From an uncultured Pseudomonadota bacterium (lineage in GTDB: Bacteria > Pseudomonadota > Gammaproteobacteria > Burkholderiales > SG8-39): DNA of 64,000 nucleotides. Below the pieces are notes generated by a model. The model was given only the letters and a program-made list of their open reading frames with translations, ran no database searches and was not told the DNA's origin. Made by a program: the position numbers and the translations under genes. Where the stretch lies: positions 25,112 through 89,111 of the forward strand of contig CAIKRR010000027.1 of the NCBI GenBank assembly GCA_903829815.1. Reading direction: 5' to 3'. This document shows positions 35,790 to 44,395 of the stretch, in pieces. Each line of letters opens with the position of its first letter. The first letter of the stretch is position 1.

Positions 35790-37226
35790 CTAAAGCTGAA
35801 AGGCCAGCCAGAGCAACAGCCCTTCGGCCGTGTCGCGAAAGATCGAGGGGCGACGTGCCGGGTAGACGCTGGCATCGGCCGCAGCACGCGCAGCCCACCC
35901 CCTCAGCCACGCGATGTCCTGCGCGTCATAGAACGCGGTCATCGACTCGAAATTGAGAAAGAGGCTGCGGCCATCGAGATTCACTGAACCGCAAAGCGCC
36001 ATCGATTCGTCGATGACGACCAGCTTGGCATGCAGCATGGTGGGCGCGAACCGCACGGTGACACCGGCGTGCACGAGGCTGCGCAGACCGCGATGGCGGG
36101 CAATATCTGCGAGCGGATGGTTGGAGCGTTCAGGCAGCAGCAGGTCAACCACCACGCCACGCCCTGCCGCATGGCGCATGGCCTCGAGCAAACCATCATC
36201 GGGCACGAAGTAGGGCGTCACCGCAATCACCCTTGACTCGGCTCGATACAGTGCCGTGAGCAGCAGGGCGTAGACCGTATCCTCGACCTGGTCGGGGCCA
36301 CTGGCAATCACCTGAGCGGCATGCGCGCCTGCAGGCAGTGCGGTTTCAGTCAGGCGGCGTCGCGAGGCCATCGAGCGAGCGCCTGCCGCATGTGCCCAGG
36401 TCGCCTCGAACATATCGAGCGCCTGCACCGCCAGCATTCCGCGCGCCTCGAAGGTGAGATCAATCCAGGGGCCGCGTCCGTGGTGACCGGTGAAGTATTC
36501 GGCACCCAGATTGCGGCCGCCGGACCAGCACACCCCCGCATCGGCGATGGCCAGCTTGCGGTGGCAGCGCGCATTGGCGTGGCCCCGCGGCGACCAGCGC
36601 AGCATCGGCATGAACCAGCGCACCTGCACGCCGGCTGCGCGCAATCGGCGTAGCCGCGCGCGTGAAGTCAGGAAGCCGCCAAAACCATCGATGAGCACGC
36701 GCACTTGCACGCCACTGCCGGCCGCACGCGCGAGGCGCATCGCGATATCGGCTCCGATGGCATCGTCGCGCCACAAGTAGGTGCTCAGATCGATGCGCTC
36801 TCGTGCCCCGTCGATGAGGGCCTGAAGCGAGGCCAGAGACCGGAGGCCGTCTTCATGGAAGACCAGTGCTTCGCTCGCGACCGGTGGCGCGATGCCCATG
36901 CCGTTCAGTGTGGCCGCAGCCCAGCGGGGCGCAGGCGAGGCAAGATGCGATTCTGACCCCGCCAGCGCCACACCGACGATAGCCCCTGCCGCCCCATGCC
37001 GATGGGCCTGCCGGCCTGCGGGTCGCAACTTGCGCGTGCCAAAGAGCAGATAGAGCGGTACCGCTACATAGGGCAGCAGCACGATCAGCAGCACCCAGGC
37101 AATCGCCGCAGGGCTGCGGCGATGCTCACGCCGCAGGTGGGTGGTGACCACATAGAGGAGCAAACCACCGAGCACGCTCGCCAGGTGCAGCGAGAGGGGA
37201 ATGGCATCGAGCCCGAATCGGGACAC
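35790..37226 (-). CDS. Cardiolipin synthase-like phospholipase D family protein
   Basis: A 478-residue membrane-associated phosphatidyltransferase that would make cardiolipin from phosphatidylglycerol. Two N-terminal hydrophobic segments (PLSLHLASVLGGLLLYVV and AWVLLIVLLPYVAVPLYLLFG) precede two HKD active sites: HRKLAIAD (first domain) and HAKLVVID followed by GSVNLDGRSLFLNFE (second). The start is a GTG at 37226. The linker after the membrane segments is Ala/Gly-rich. No functional tie to the catabolic neighbours is evident. Confidence 0.88.
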   Translation of the reverse strand: MSRFGLDAIPLSLHLASVLGGLLLYVVTTHLRREHRRSPAAIAWVLLIVLLPYVAVPLYLLFGTRKLRPAGRQAHRHGAAGAIVGVALAGSESHLASPAPRWAAATLNGMGIAPPVASEALVFHEDGLRSLASLQALIDGARERIDLSTYLWRDDAIGADIAMRLARAAGSGVQVRVLIDGFGGFLTSRARLRRLRAAGVQVRWFMPMLRWSPRGHANARCHRKLAIADAGVCWSGGRNLGAEYFTGHHGRGPWIDLTFEARGMLAVQALDMFEATWAHAAGARSMASRRRLTETALPAGAHAAQVIASGPDQVEDTVYALLLTALYRAESRVIAVTPYFVPDDGLLEAMRHAAGRGVVVDLLLPERSNHPLADIARHRGLRSLVHAGVTVRFAPTMLHAKLVVIDESMALCGSVNLDGRSLFLNFESMTAFYDAQDIAWLRGWAARAAADASVYPARRPSIFRDTAEGLLLWLAFQL

Positions 37227-37256
37227 GGCCGTGTTTCCCGCGGCAATCGGCCCCGC

Positions 37257-37727
37257 TCAGTGTCCGGTGTCGCGGTGGATGTTGTCGATCCAGCGCACTT
37301 CCTCGGGCTCTTCCACCATCGGGATGTTCAGGTTCACCACCACCGGCTCCTGACCGGTACGCACCAGCACGCACGAGAGCGGCGCCTTGTCATCGGCGTT
37401 GATCTCCTGATGCGGCACGTAGGGCGGTACGTAGATGAAGTCGCCCGGGCCCGCCTCGGCGATGAATTCGAGCTGATCGCCCCAGCGCATGCGCGCACGA
37501 CCACTCACGATGTAGATGACGCTCTCCACGGGCCCATGGTGGTGCGCGCCCGTCTTGGCATTGGGGTGAATCACCACGGTGCCGGCCCAGAGCTGCTCGG
37601 CGCCGGTGCGCGCGTGCGTGATGGCGGCGGCGCGGTTCATGCCAGGCGTCTGCGCCGTGTTGATGTCGAGTTCATTGGCATGGACCACGCGCACGCCACT
37701 GTTGCGCCACTTCGATTCGTCAGTCAT
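37257..37727 (-). CDS. Cupin-domain protein
   Basis: A 156-residue single-domain cupin. Motif 1 is GAHHHGPVESVIYIVSG and motif 2 is PGDFIYVPPYVPHQEIN, giving a His/Glu metal site. Similar proteins serve as small dioxygenases, isomerases or ligand sensors; I cannot choose. It is divergent from the cyclodeaminase gene and shares a 126-bp intergenic region with an inverted repeat. The stop lies 30 bp before the cardiolipin-synthase-like start on the same strand, so they may be co-transcribed. Confidence 0.85.
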   Translation of the reverse strand: MTDESKWRNSGVRVVHANELDINTAQTPGMNRAAAITHARTGAEQLWAGTVVIHPNAKTGAHHHGPVESVIYIVSGRARMRWGDQLEFIAEAGPGDFIYVPPYVPHQEINADDKAPLSCVLVRTGQEPVVVNLNIPMVEEPEEVRWIDNIHRDTGH

Positions 37728-37739
37728 GAGCCTGCCACT

Positions 37740-37774
37740 CCGGTGCCGGTGGGAATACCCCTATTGTGCACCGG
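37740..37774. promoter_or_regulatory. Inverted repeat CCGGTGC-N21-GCACCGG between divergent genes
   Basis: CCGGTGC at 37740-37746 and GCACCGG at 37768-37774 flank a spacer that itself contains GGTGGGAATACCCC, so the centre is partly symmetric. It lies between the divergent cupin and ornithine-cyclodeaminase-like genes, where an operator would be expected. A TATCAT -10-like box follows at about 37815. No regulator gene is adjacent. Confidence 0.4.
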
Positions 37775-37853
37775 CTCGTCCAGGTCGCGGCAGGGAGACG
37801 CATCAAGCAGACGCTATCATGAGCCACTGCCGATCCAACCCGAGGTCATCTGC

Positions 37854-38888
37854 TTGAAACTGCGCATCCTCTCCGAACGAGACTGCCGTGCCGTGCTCGA
37901 CATGAGCCACGCCATCGAACTGCAACGCGAAGCCTTCCAGCACCTGGCCCAAGGGCGTGCGGTGGGCGGGCTGCGCAGCGTGGCACAAGGCAGCGAGCCG
38001 CCGAGCGTCACCATCTTCAACCCGTGCTTTCTCACCGGCGGTGGCGGATTTGGCGTGAAGGTGGTGTCCGACTTCGAGCAGAACACCGCCATCGGGCGCA
38101 CCCGGCTCACCGCGCTCGTGGCTGTCTTCGATGGCGCCTCGGGCTACCCCGAAGCGGTGATGGAAGGGGGTTACCTCACCGATGTGCGTACCGGCGCCGG
38201 AGTGGCACTGGCAGCCCGGTTGATGGCCCGCCCCGAGAGCCGTTCACTGACCCTCATCGGTGCCGGGCGCATCAGCGCCCATGTGCTTTCGGCCGTGGCC
38301 GAGGTGTTCGACCTGGAGCGGGTGCAAGTGCATACCCGCAGCCGCGCCCGCGGTGAAGCCTTCGTGGCTGCGGCCCGGGCGGCGGGCGGTCGGATACCCG
38401 ATCGGATCACCCTCACCGACGACCCGGCCACCGCGGTCGCCGAATCCGATCTGGTGATCGCCGCGACCACCGCGAGCACACCCGTGATTCAAGGCAACTG
38501 GCTGCGCGCGGGCACCTTCGTCGCCTCGGCCGGCAGCTATTCGGCCGCGGCACGCGAAGTGGATACGCGAACCATCGAGCGCGCCGCGGTGCGTGTGGTG
38601 GACAGCGTGCGCGACAGCCTCGATCGGGTAGGCGACTACGTGATACCACTGGCCGAGGGTGCCATCGAACGCAGCTCGGTCATCGATTTCGGTCAGGTGG
38701 TGGCAGGCCTCGTGCCCGGACGCACGAGCGCGGCCGACATCACCTACTTCAAGTCGTGCGGCGTTGCTGCACAAGACCTCATCACGGCACAGTTCATTGC
38801 ACGAGCCTGTACGGCACGGGGCCTGGGCACCGTGGTCGACATCGGTGGCGACGAGCCACCCGCCAACGGAAGCAAAACCCATGCATGA
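37854..38888 (+). CDS. Ornithine cyclodeaminase / mu-crystallin family protein (TTG start)
   Basis: A 344-residue NAD(P)-dependent enzyme of the OCD/alanine dehydrogenase/ketimine reductase family. Features are FGVKVVSDFEQNT, the substrate-side VMEGGYLTDVRTGAG and the Rossmann motif LIGAGRISAHVLSAV. The track's ORF begins at 36996, far upstream and in shadow. The family start needs LKLRILSERDCRAVLDM, which begins at a TTG at 37854 with GAGGT seven bases before it, so I use TTG. Its stop overlaps the next gene's start by eight bases. It may release ammonia from, or reduce, a cyclic imine or amino acid related to the dihydroorotase-like protein's product. Confidence 0.85.
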   Translation: MKLRILSERDCRAVLDMSHAIELQREAFQHLAQGRAVGGLRSVAQGSEPPSVTIFNPCFLTGGGGFGVKVVSDFEQNTAIGRTRLTALVAVFDGASGYPEAVMEGGYLTDVRTGAGVALAARLMARPESRSLTLIGAGRISAHVLSAVAEVFDLERVQVHTRSRARGEAFVAAARAAGGRIPDRITLTDDPATAVAESDLVIAATTASTPVIQGNWLRAGTFVASAGSYSAAAREVDTRTIERAAVRVVDSVRDSLDRVGDYVIPLAEGAIERSSVIDFGQVVAGLVPGRTSAADITYFKSCGVAAQDLITAQFIARACTARGLGTVVDIGGDEPPANGSKTHA

Positions 38889-40278
38889 CCTTGCCATCAC
38901 CTCAGCCACGCTGGTCACCTCGAGCGGGCGGCGACACGCCACGATCGTGATCGATGAGGGCCGGATCAGTGCGCTGCTCGCGCCTGGCGCGGCATTCGAT
39001 GCACGCGAGGTCATCGACGCCTCGGGCCTCCTCGTGCTGCCCGGTCTGGTCGATGCCCATGTGCATCTGCGCGACCCCGGGCTCACCCACAAGGAAGACT
39101 TTGCCAGCGGCACCGCTGCGGCCGCGGTGGGTGGCATCACGACCGTGATGGTGATGCCCACCGACCGGCCCATGACGACGACGGCCGCGCTTCTCGAGGC
39201 GAAGCGCCATCTGGGCGAGGGTCGTGCGCAGGTGGACTTTGCACTGCAGGCGCTGGTGGGCCCGGGCACCGAACCGGGCGAGGTCGAGCGGCTTGCCGCG
39301 GCCGGCGCGATCTCATTCGAGCTCTTCCTCGCCGACATGGCGTCACCCATGCAGGTGAACACGGGCGCGGAACTGCTCGCCTGTCTGCGCGCCGTGGCGG
39401 CCACCGGTCGGGTGGCCGGCATCAGCGCCGGTGACGAGAGCATCGTGGCGGCACACACACAGACCGGCATGCACGAGCAGGCCAGCAGCCGCGAGGCGTT
39501 TCTGCGCTCACGACCCGCCGTGGCCGAGGCCATGGGCCTTGCGCGCGCACTCATCGCCGCCCAGGCCGCGGGGGCGCGCGTGCACATCCGTCAGATGAGC
39601 AGCGCGCAGGGGCTGGCGGTGCTCGAGGGACTGCGAGGCACAGGCAGCCTTGATGGCGAGCCCTCTGCCGGGCCGTCGGACGCCACTCGCATCGACGTGA
39701 CAAGCGAGGTCACGCCGCACAACCTGCTGCTCGACGAGGGCTTCGTGAAGGTGCTGGGGCCGGTGGCCAAGGTACTGCCCCCGTTGCGCCGCGCGCACGA
39801 CCTTGCCTGCTTGCGCACCGCCTTGCGTGAAGGGCGCATCGACATGGTGGCCACGGACCACGCGCCGCACCTGCCTGCCGAGAAAGCCGCCGGCGAGGTC
39901 GACCTGGCGCTGGCACCGGGCGGTCTCGCGGGTCTGCAGACCTGGCTCCCGCTCATGCTCTCGATGGTGTCTGACCGCCTGCTCGACGAGAGCACGCTGG
40001 TGCGTGTCTGCTGCGAAGCACCGGCACGTCGGTTCGGACTGTGGCCACGCAAGGGCTCGCTTGAACCCGGCGCCGATGCCGATCTCGTACTCATCGACCC
40101 ACGCCGCCCGCTCACCATCCGCAATGCCGATCAACTGAGTCGTGCAGCGCAAACGCCCTTTGACGGCCGCCAGACGCCAGCCACACCCGTACTCACCCTG
40201 CTGCGCGGCGAGGTCATTGCGCGCGAAGGCAAGGTGGTGGGCAGCGCACATGGGCGCTTTGTCGCGCCGGATGTGTAG
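38881..40278 (+). CDS. Dihydroorotase/hydantoinase-like protein with a degraded metal site
   Basis: A 465-residue cyclic-amidohydrolase-fold protein. The first metal pair HVH (His60, 62) and the terminal ATDHAPH aspartate are kept. By eye against the intact copy at 29.1 kb, the carboxylated Lys is replaced by Glu147 (SFELFL), the TVHAEN His by Ala183 (ISAGDE), and the HIAHKSS His by Gln238 (HIRQMSS). The fold and the RDPGLTHKEDFASGTAAAAVGG segment are otherwise conserved. It may use one metal, or be a non-catalytic partner. It is translated with the cyclodeaminase gene. ATG at 38881, eight-base overlap. Confidence 0.82.
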   Translation: MHDLAITSATLVTSSGRRHATIVIDEGRISALLAPGAAFDAREVIDASGLLVLPGLVDAHVHLRDPGLTHKEDFASGTAAAAVGGITTVMVMPTDRPMTTTAALLEAKRHLGEGRAQVDFALQALVGPGTEPGEVERLAAAGAISFELFLADMASPMQVNTGAELLACLRAVAATGRVAGISAGDESIVAAHTQTGMHEQASSREAFLRSRPAVAEAMGLARALIAAQAAGARVHIRQMSSAQGLAVLEGLRGTGSLDGEPSAGPSDATRIDVTSEVTPHNLLLDEGFVKVLGPVAKVLPPLRRAHDLACLRTALREGRIDMVATDHAPHLPAEKAAGEVDLALAPGGLAGLQTWLPLMLSMVSDRLLDESTLVRVCCEAPARRFGLWPRKGSLEPGADADLVLIDPRRPLTIRNADQLSRAAQTPFDGRQTPATPVLTLLRGEVIAREGKVVGSAHGRFVAPDV

Positions 40279-40354
40279 CGCAAGGCCGGTCGATCGATGG
40301 TGAGACCACGAAACATCCGGATGCCAGTGAACTGAAAGCGCGGTGCGCAAGCCC

Positions 40355-41575
40355 TCAGAGCGCCACCGTCTCCAACCGCTCCACCACACCGGCCAGGGCT
40401 TCACAACCCAGGACGATGTCGGCCTCGTCGGTGTTCTCGACGATGTCGTGACTGCGCCCGCCGATGCTCGGAATGAACAGCATGGCCGCGGGCATCACAC
40501 GGCCGACAATCATCGCGTCATGACCCGCACCGCTCACCATGCGCATCGAAGGCACCGACAATGCCCCGGCCACACCATCGATCATCGCCACCAGGCGCGG
40601 ATCCATCAGCGTGGGCGTGCTGCGGGCGATCGGCTGCGCCGACACCACAACGCCGCCTCGCCCATCGGCGGCTGCAATCTGGGCACGGAAAGCCGCCTCG
40701 ACCCGATCGAGCACCGCCAGTTCGGTATCGCGAAACTCGACCACCATCGAGGCCTCGGCGGGCACCACATTGGCCGCACCGGGCAATACACTCATCACGC
40801 CGACGTTCCAGACGGTATCGGGTCCCCCCAGGCCAGCGATGGCCTCGTGCACCCAGTGCGCCAGACCGATGAGCGAACGCGCTGCATCACGACGCAGATT
40901 GATCGGCGTCGTACCCGCGTGGTCGGCCTGGCCCTTGCAGATCACCCGAAAACGGCGGATGCCGACGATGCCGGTGACCGCCCCCAGACGCAGGGCAGCC
41001 GCCTCGAGTCGCGGCCCCTGCTCGATATGGGCTTCGAGATAGGCCACATGCCGGGCCGGGTCGCGCAGCCACACCGCGCCGCCGTAGCCGGCGCGTTCGA
41101 TCGCCTGGGGCACGGTTTCGCCACCAGGGGTTCGCGCCGCCGCCAGTTCGCTCTCGGGCAGATCGGCACAGAAGGCACGGCTCCCGAGGCACGACAGATA
41201 GGTGCCCTCTTCATCCTGAAACGAGGCGACATCGACGCCCAGGGTCGCGGCACGACCTTGTTCGATGCGTGAGCGCGCAATCTCCAGACCGTAGATGACA
41301 CCCATCGCCCCGTCGAGCCAGCCGCCGCGCGGCACCGTGTCGGTATGCGAGCCGATGACCACGGCACGTGAGGCACCCGGCGTCACGCCCGCCACGTTGC
41401 CAACCCGGTCGATGCGCGCTTGCAACCCGGCCGATTGCATGCGCTCGACCAGCCACTGACGGGCCTCGATATCGGGCGCGGAGAAGGACACCCGGTCGAC
41501 CCCGGTACCACAGGCACCGAAGCGGGCCAGCGCGCGCAGATCGGCCATCAGACGGCCGGCATTGATACGACTCAT
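40355..41575 (-). CDS. N-carbamoyl-L-amino acid hydrolase / allantoate amidohydrolase family (M20, HyuC-type)
   Basis: A 406-residue enzyme of the M20 carbamoylase/ureidopropionase group, converting N-carbamoyl-L-amino acids or allantoate-like compounds. Motifs are GSHTDTVPRGGWLDGAMG (His77, Asp88), FQDEEG, AHIEQGP and the tail GGRSHDIVE. All expected metal ligands look intact. Its chemistry mirrors the D-carbamoylase at 32.8 kb. The ATG lies two bases past the stop of the preceding maleate-isomerase-like gene, so the two are one operon headed by Bug copy 5. Substrate chirality is inferred from the family, not seen. Confidence 0.88.
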   Translation of the reverse strand: MSRINAGRLMADLRALARFGACGTGVDRVSFSAPDIEARQWLVERMQSAGLQARIDRVGNVAGVTPGASRAVVIGSHTDTVPRGGWLDGAMGVIYGLEIARSRIEQGRAATLGVDVASFQDEEGTYLSCLGSRAFCADLPESELAAARTPGGETVPQAIERAGYGGAVWLRDPARHVAYLEAHIEQGPRLEAAALRLGAVTGIVGIRRFRVICKGQADHAGTTPINLRRDAARSLIGLAHWVHEAIAGLGGPDTVWNVGVMSVLPGAANVVPAEASMVVEFRDTELAVLDRVEAAFRAQIAAADGRGGVVVSAQPIARSTPTLMDPRLVAMIDGVAGALSVPSMRMVSGAGHDAMIVGRVMPAAMLFIPSIGGRSHDIVENTDEADIVLGCEALAGVVERLETVAL

Positions 41576-41578
41576 GAG

Positions 41579-42298
41579 TCAGACCTCCATCAGGCGCCCA
41601 AGCCCAGAGGGCCGCGCCGCGACACCTGCCACCCGCAAGGCCGACCAGAGCAGCGTCTGATTGGATCCGAGTACCGGTATCCCGCAACGTGACTCGAGCG
41701 CCTCGATGCTGCCAAAGGTGGGCAGGTCGGTGGCGAGCAGGACGATGGCCTGCGCGCCGCGAGCGGCAATGGTGCCGACAAAATCGGTCAGGCGCGCATT
41801 GTCGACCGTGGGTACTTCACGCATCTGCACGATATCGAGCGTGGCATGGCCGGTGATCGTGTAGCCGGCCTGCTCGAAGAAGGCCGGCGCAAGATCGTGA
41901 ATGGCCTTCGGATACGGTGTGCCGAGGGCAAAGCGCTGCACCCCCAGCGCGGCGAGTGCATCGCGCAGTGCGGTCCACGCCGACAGGCAGGGCGTGCCGG
42001 TGCGCGCCGAGAGCGCCGCCATCTTCTCTTCGCTCCACTGCCGGTTCATGATGAAAGTGGTGACCATGTCGGCGTAGGCGATGACATCGACGCCGGTGGC
42101 TGCCAGTTCATCGACCGCGCGCTCGACCTCGGCCTCCATGCGCTCGATCGCCTCGTGGGTGAGCGCGCCGCGCGCCATGATGCGGGTGGCGTAAGCCGCC
42201 ACGCCCGCGGGCAGCCGCGACCACCATTCCGGTTCGATCACCGAATTGTTGGCGGGCACCACGACGCCGATGCGACCACCCGCGCCATAGACCGGCAT
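41579..42298 (-). CDS. Maleate isomerase-like protein, both catalytic cysteine positions changed (second copy)
   Basis: A 239-residue Asp/Glu racemase-superfamily protein. The N-terminus GRIGVVVPANNSVIEPEWW and LGTPYPK and SNQTLLWSAL segments match maleate isomerases well. The first catalytic Cys position (family YACTSGSF) reads YADMVTTF, with Asp77. The second (family SCTNLRT) reads LATDLPT, with Ala189. I start at the ATG at 42298, which has GAGGTG upstream; the track adds 35 residues. It sits between Bug copy 5 and the L-carbamoylase. With both cysteines gone, classical isomerisation or racemisation is unlikely; decarboxylation or binding is possible. Confidence 0.78.
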   Translation of the reverse strand: MPVYGAGGRIGVVVPANNSVIEPEWWSRLPAGVAAYATRIMARGALTHEAIERMEAEVERAVDELAATGVDVIAYADMVTTFIMNRQWSEEKMAALSARTGTPCLSAWTALRDALAALGVQRFALGTPYPKAIHDLAPAFFEQAGYTITGHATLDIVQMREVPTVDNARLTDFVGTIAARGAQAIVLLATDLPTFGSIEALESRCGIPVLGSNQTLLWSALRVAGVAARPSGLGRLMEV

Positions 42299-42317
42299 TG
42301 CAGCACCTCGCCCGAGC

Positions 42318-43310
42318 TCAGTCGGGGGTGGCATTGGAGAGCCTGATGGCCAGCGCCCAGCGGGCGATTTCACGATCGAGAAACACACCGAACTCGGGCC
42401 CATTCATGAACTGCACCGTCATGCCGGTCTTTTCGAAGGTCTGCACGACCTCGGGCAGCGCAACGATGCGGCGCAATTCAGCCTCGAGACGCGCAACGAT
42501 GGTGGGGGGCGTCCCAGCAGGAGCCATGATGCCGGTCCAGCCGCCCATTTCCATCTGCGGATAGCCCTGCTCGATCATGGTGGGCACATCGGGCAGGAGC
42601 GGGCTGCGTTGGGCGCTGGTGACCGCCAGCGCACGGATCTTGCCGGCGCGGATGTTCTGGTAGGAGATCGACAGCGAATCGAACATGAAATCGACATCGC
42701 CCGCGAGAATGGCTGCCGTGGCGGCCGGTGCGCCGCGAAACGGCACATGGAGGGCATCGTATTTCGCGTAGTACTTCATCAGCTCACCCGAGAGCTGGAT
42801 GGTGGTGCCGGTACCGTTGGAGGCAAAGTTGAGCTTGCCCGGATTGCGCCGCGCAAACTCGACGAACTCGGCCACGCTGCGTGCGCTGATGCGACTGCCC
42901 ACCACCAGCACATTGGGTACGCTGCCAAGGAGCGCGATCGGAACGAAATCGCGCTTCATGTCAAAAGGCACCGAAGGATAGAGCGTGACGCTGATCGCGT
43001 TGGGCGGGCCGGCCAGGAGCAGCGTGTGGCCGTCAGGGTTCGCCTTGGCCACGTAGTCGGTGCCGATGTTGCCGCCCGAGCCCGAGCGATTCTCGACCAC
43101 CACCGGTTGCCCGAGTACCTCACCCAGCCTGGGCGCAACCACCCGCGCGCTGAAGTCGGTGATACCCCCGGGTGGGAAATTCACGATCAGGCGCACGGCC
43201 CGCGTGGGCCAGGCCTGCGGCTGGGCGAGCGCCGCTACCGCAAAGAGACTGGCAGCGCCAACGCCCGCAAGCAGCAGGGTGGCGCGCAGCAATGGGCGAG
43301 ATGAGGTCAT
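42318..43310 (-). CDS. Bug/TctC-family receptor (copy 5)
   Basis: A periplasmic binding protein of about 330 residues starting MTSSRPLLRATLLL, with a signal peptide ending VAALAQPQ. Mature motifs: AVRLIVNFPPGGITDFSARVV, QPVVVENRSGSGG and NPDGHTLLLAGPPNA. The ATG at 43310 is preferred; the track's extra 19 residues are unsupported. It is first in an operon with the maleate-isomerase-like gene and the L-carbamoylase (20 bp and 3 bp apart). This again links one receptor with one carbamoyl- or ureide-processing set. Confidence 0.92.
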   Translation of the reverse strand: MTSSRPLLRATLLLAGVGAASLFAVAALAQPQAWPTRAVRLIVNFPPGGITDFSARVVAPRLGEVLGQPVVVENRSGSGGNIGTDYVAKANPDGHTLLLAGPPNAISVTLYPSVPFDMKRDFVPIALLGSVPNVLVVGSRISARSVAEFVEFARRNPGKLNFASNGTGTTIQLSGELMKYYAKYDALHVPFRGAPAATAAILAGDVDFMFDSLSISYQNIRAGKIRALAVTSAQRSPLLPDVPTMIEQGYPQMEMGGWTGIMAPAGTPPTIVARLEAELRRIVALPEVVQTFEKTGMTVQFMNGPEFGVFLDREIARWALAIRLSNATPD

Positions 43311-43374
43311 GGTGTCTCTGGTCTTCTGGTGAATCAGGCCGTCGTATTGTAGGGGCAGCACCGCCACCCCGGGC

Positions 43375-44382
43375 TCAGTCAGCCGTTGCGCCGGATACCT
43401 TGACCATGCGGCCCCAGGTAACCAGTTCGTCGCGCATCAGTTGCCGAAAACTCGCCGGGGTGCTGGTCATGGGCTCGAGGCCATTGCGAGAAAGCACCTG
43501 GTCGACGAACTCGGCCGAACGCACCACCCGGGTGATATCGGCAGCGATTCGCTCGACCAGCGGCTCGGGAATATGCGCCGGCCCCACCACGCCAAACCAC
43601 GAGGTCACCGCGAGGCCCTGCACCCCCTGCTCGCGCACGGTGGGAAACTCGGGGCGTGAGGCCAGCCGACCGGGCGTGGTCGCGGCCAGCACGCGCAGCT
43701 TGCCCTGACGCACGAAGGGGTCGGCCACGTTGAGGTTGACCACCATCAAGGCGATCTCGCCGCTCACCAGATCAGTCATCGCAGGGGATGCCCCCTTGTA
43801 GGGCACGTGCACGAGATCGATGCCGTTCACCTGGCGAAAGTTCTCGATGGCAATGTGCGCATACGTACCCACCCCCATGGTGCCGTAACTGAGTGCACCT
43901 GGACGCGACTTGGCCAGCGCAACGAGTTCGCGCATGTTTCTTGCCGCTATCGCCGCGTTGACCACCAGCACCGGAAAGTTCTCGGCCACCAGCGCCACCG
44001 GCGTGAAATCGCGCAAGGTGTCGTAGGGGAGATTGCGGTACAGGTGCGGATTCACCACGAAGGTGGCCGCTTCGGTCAGGAACAAGGTATGTCCGTCGGG
44101 GGCCGACTTCACCAGCATCTCGGCAGCGATGATCTTGCCTGCGCCGGGCTTGTTTTCAATCAGTACCGGATAACCCCAGGTCTGCGCCAGGCGCTGACCC
44201 AGCATGCGCCCGAGCAGATCAGTGACGCCACCCGGCGGGCTCGGGAGGATGATCTTGACCGGGTGGGTCGGAAAGGGGGGTGCCGAAGGCGCACCCGCGG
44301 GCGATACGGCACCCTGTGCCCATACCGAGGAACCGCCCAGCGCAAGCACGAGCAGGGACAGACCCAGGCGCCAACGACCCAC
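43375..44382 (-). CDS. Bug/TctC-family receptor (copy 6)
   Basis: About 335 residues. The track starts at an ATG at 44436 that overlaps the previous gene by 41 bases. A GTG at 44382 has GGAGG upstream and lies 13 bases after the preceding stop, giving MGRWRLGLSLLVLALGGSSVWAQG, a good signal peptide, so I choose it. Mature motifs are PVKIILPSPPGGVTDLLGRML, YPVLIENKPGAGK and APDGHTLFLTEA. It follows the ACMSD-like gene in the same transcript. A 64-bp gap separates it from Bug copy 5 downstream. Confidence 0.9.
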   Translation of the reverse strand: MGRWRLGLSLLVLALGGSSVWAQGAVSPAGAPSAPPFPTHPVKIILPSPPGGVTDLLGRMLGQRLAQTWGYPVLIENKPGAGKIIAAEMLVKSAPDGHTLFLTEAATFVVNPHLYRNLPYDTLRDFTPVALVAENFPVLVVNAAIAARNMRELVALAKSRPGALSYGTMGVGTYAHIAIENFRQVNGIDLVHVPYKGASPAMTDLVSGEIALMVVNLNVADPFVRQGKLRVLAATTPGRLASRPEFPTVREQGVQGLAVTSWFGVVGPAHIPEPLVERIAADITRVVRSAEFVDQVLSRNGLEPMTSTPASFRQLMRDELVTWGRMVKVSGATAD

Positions 44383-44395
44383 GCCCCGCCTCCGA

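Noticed and set aside
36996-37853. N-terminal extension of the cyclodeaminase ORF
   Set aside because: It runs antisense to the cupin and cardiolipin-synthase-like genes; the family begins at the TTG at 37854.
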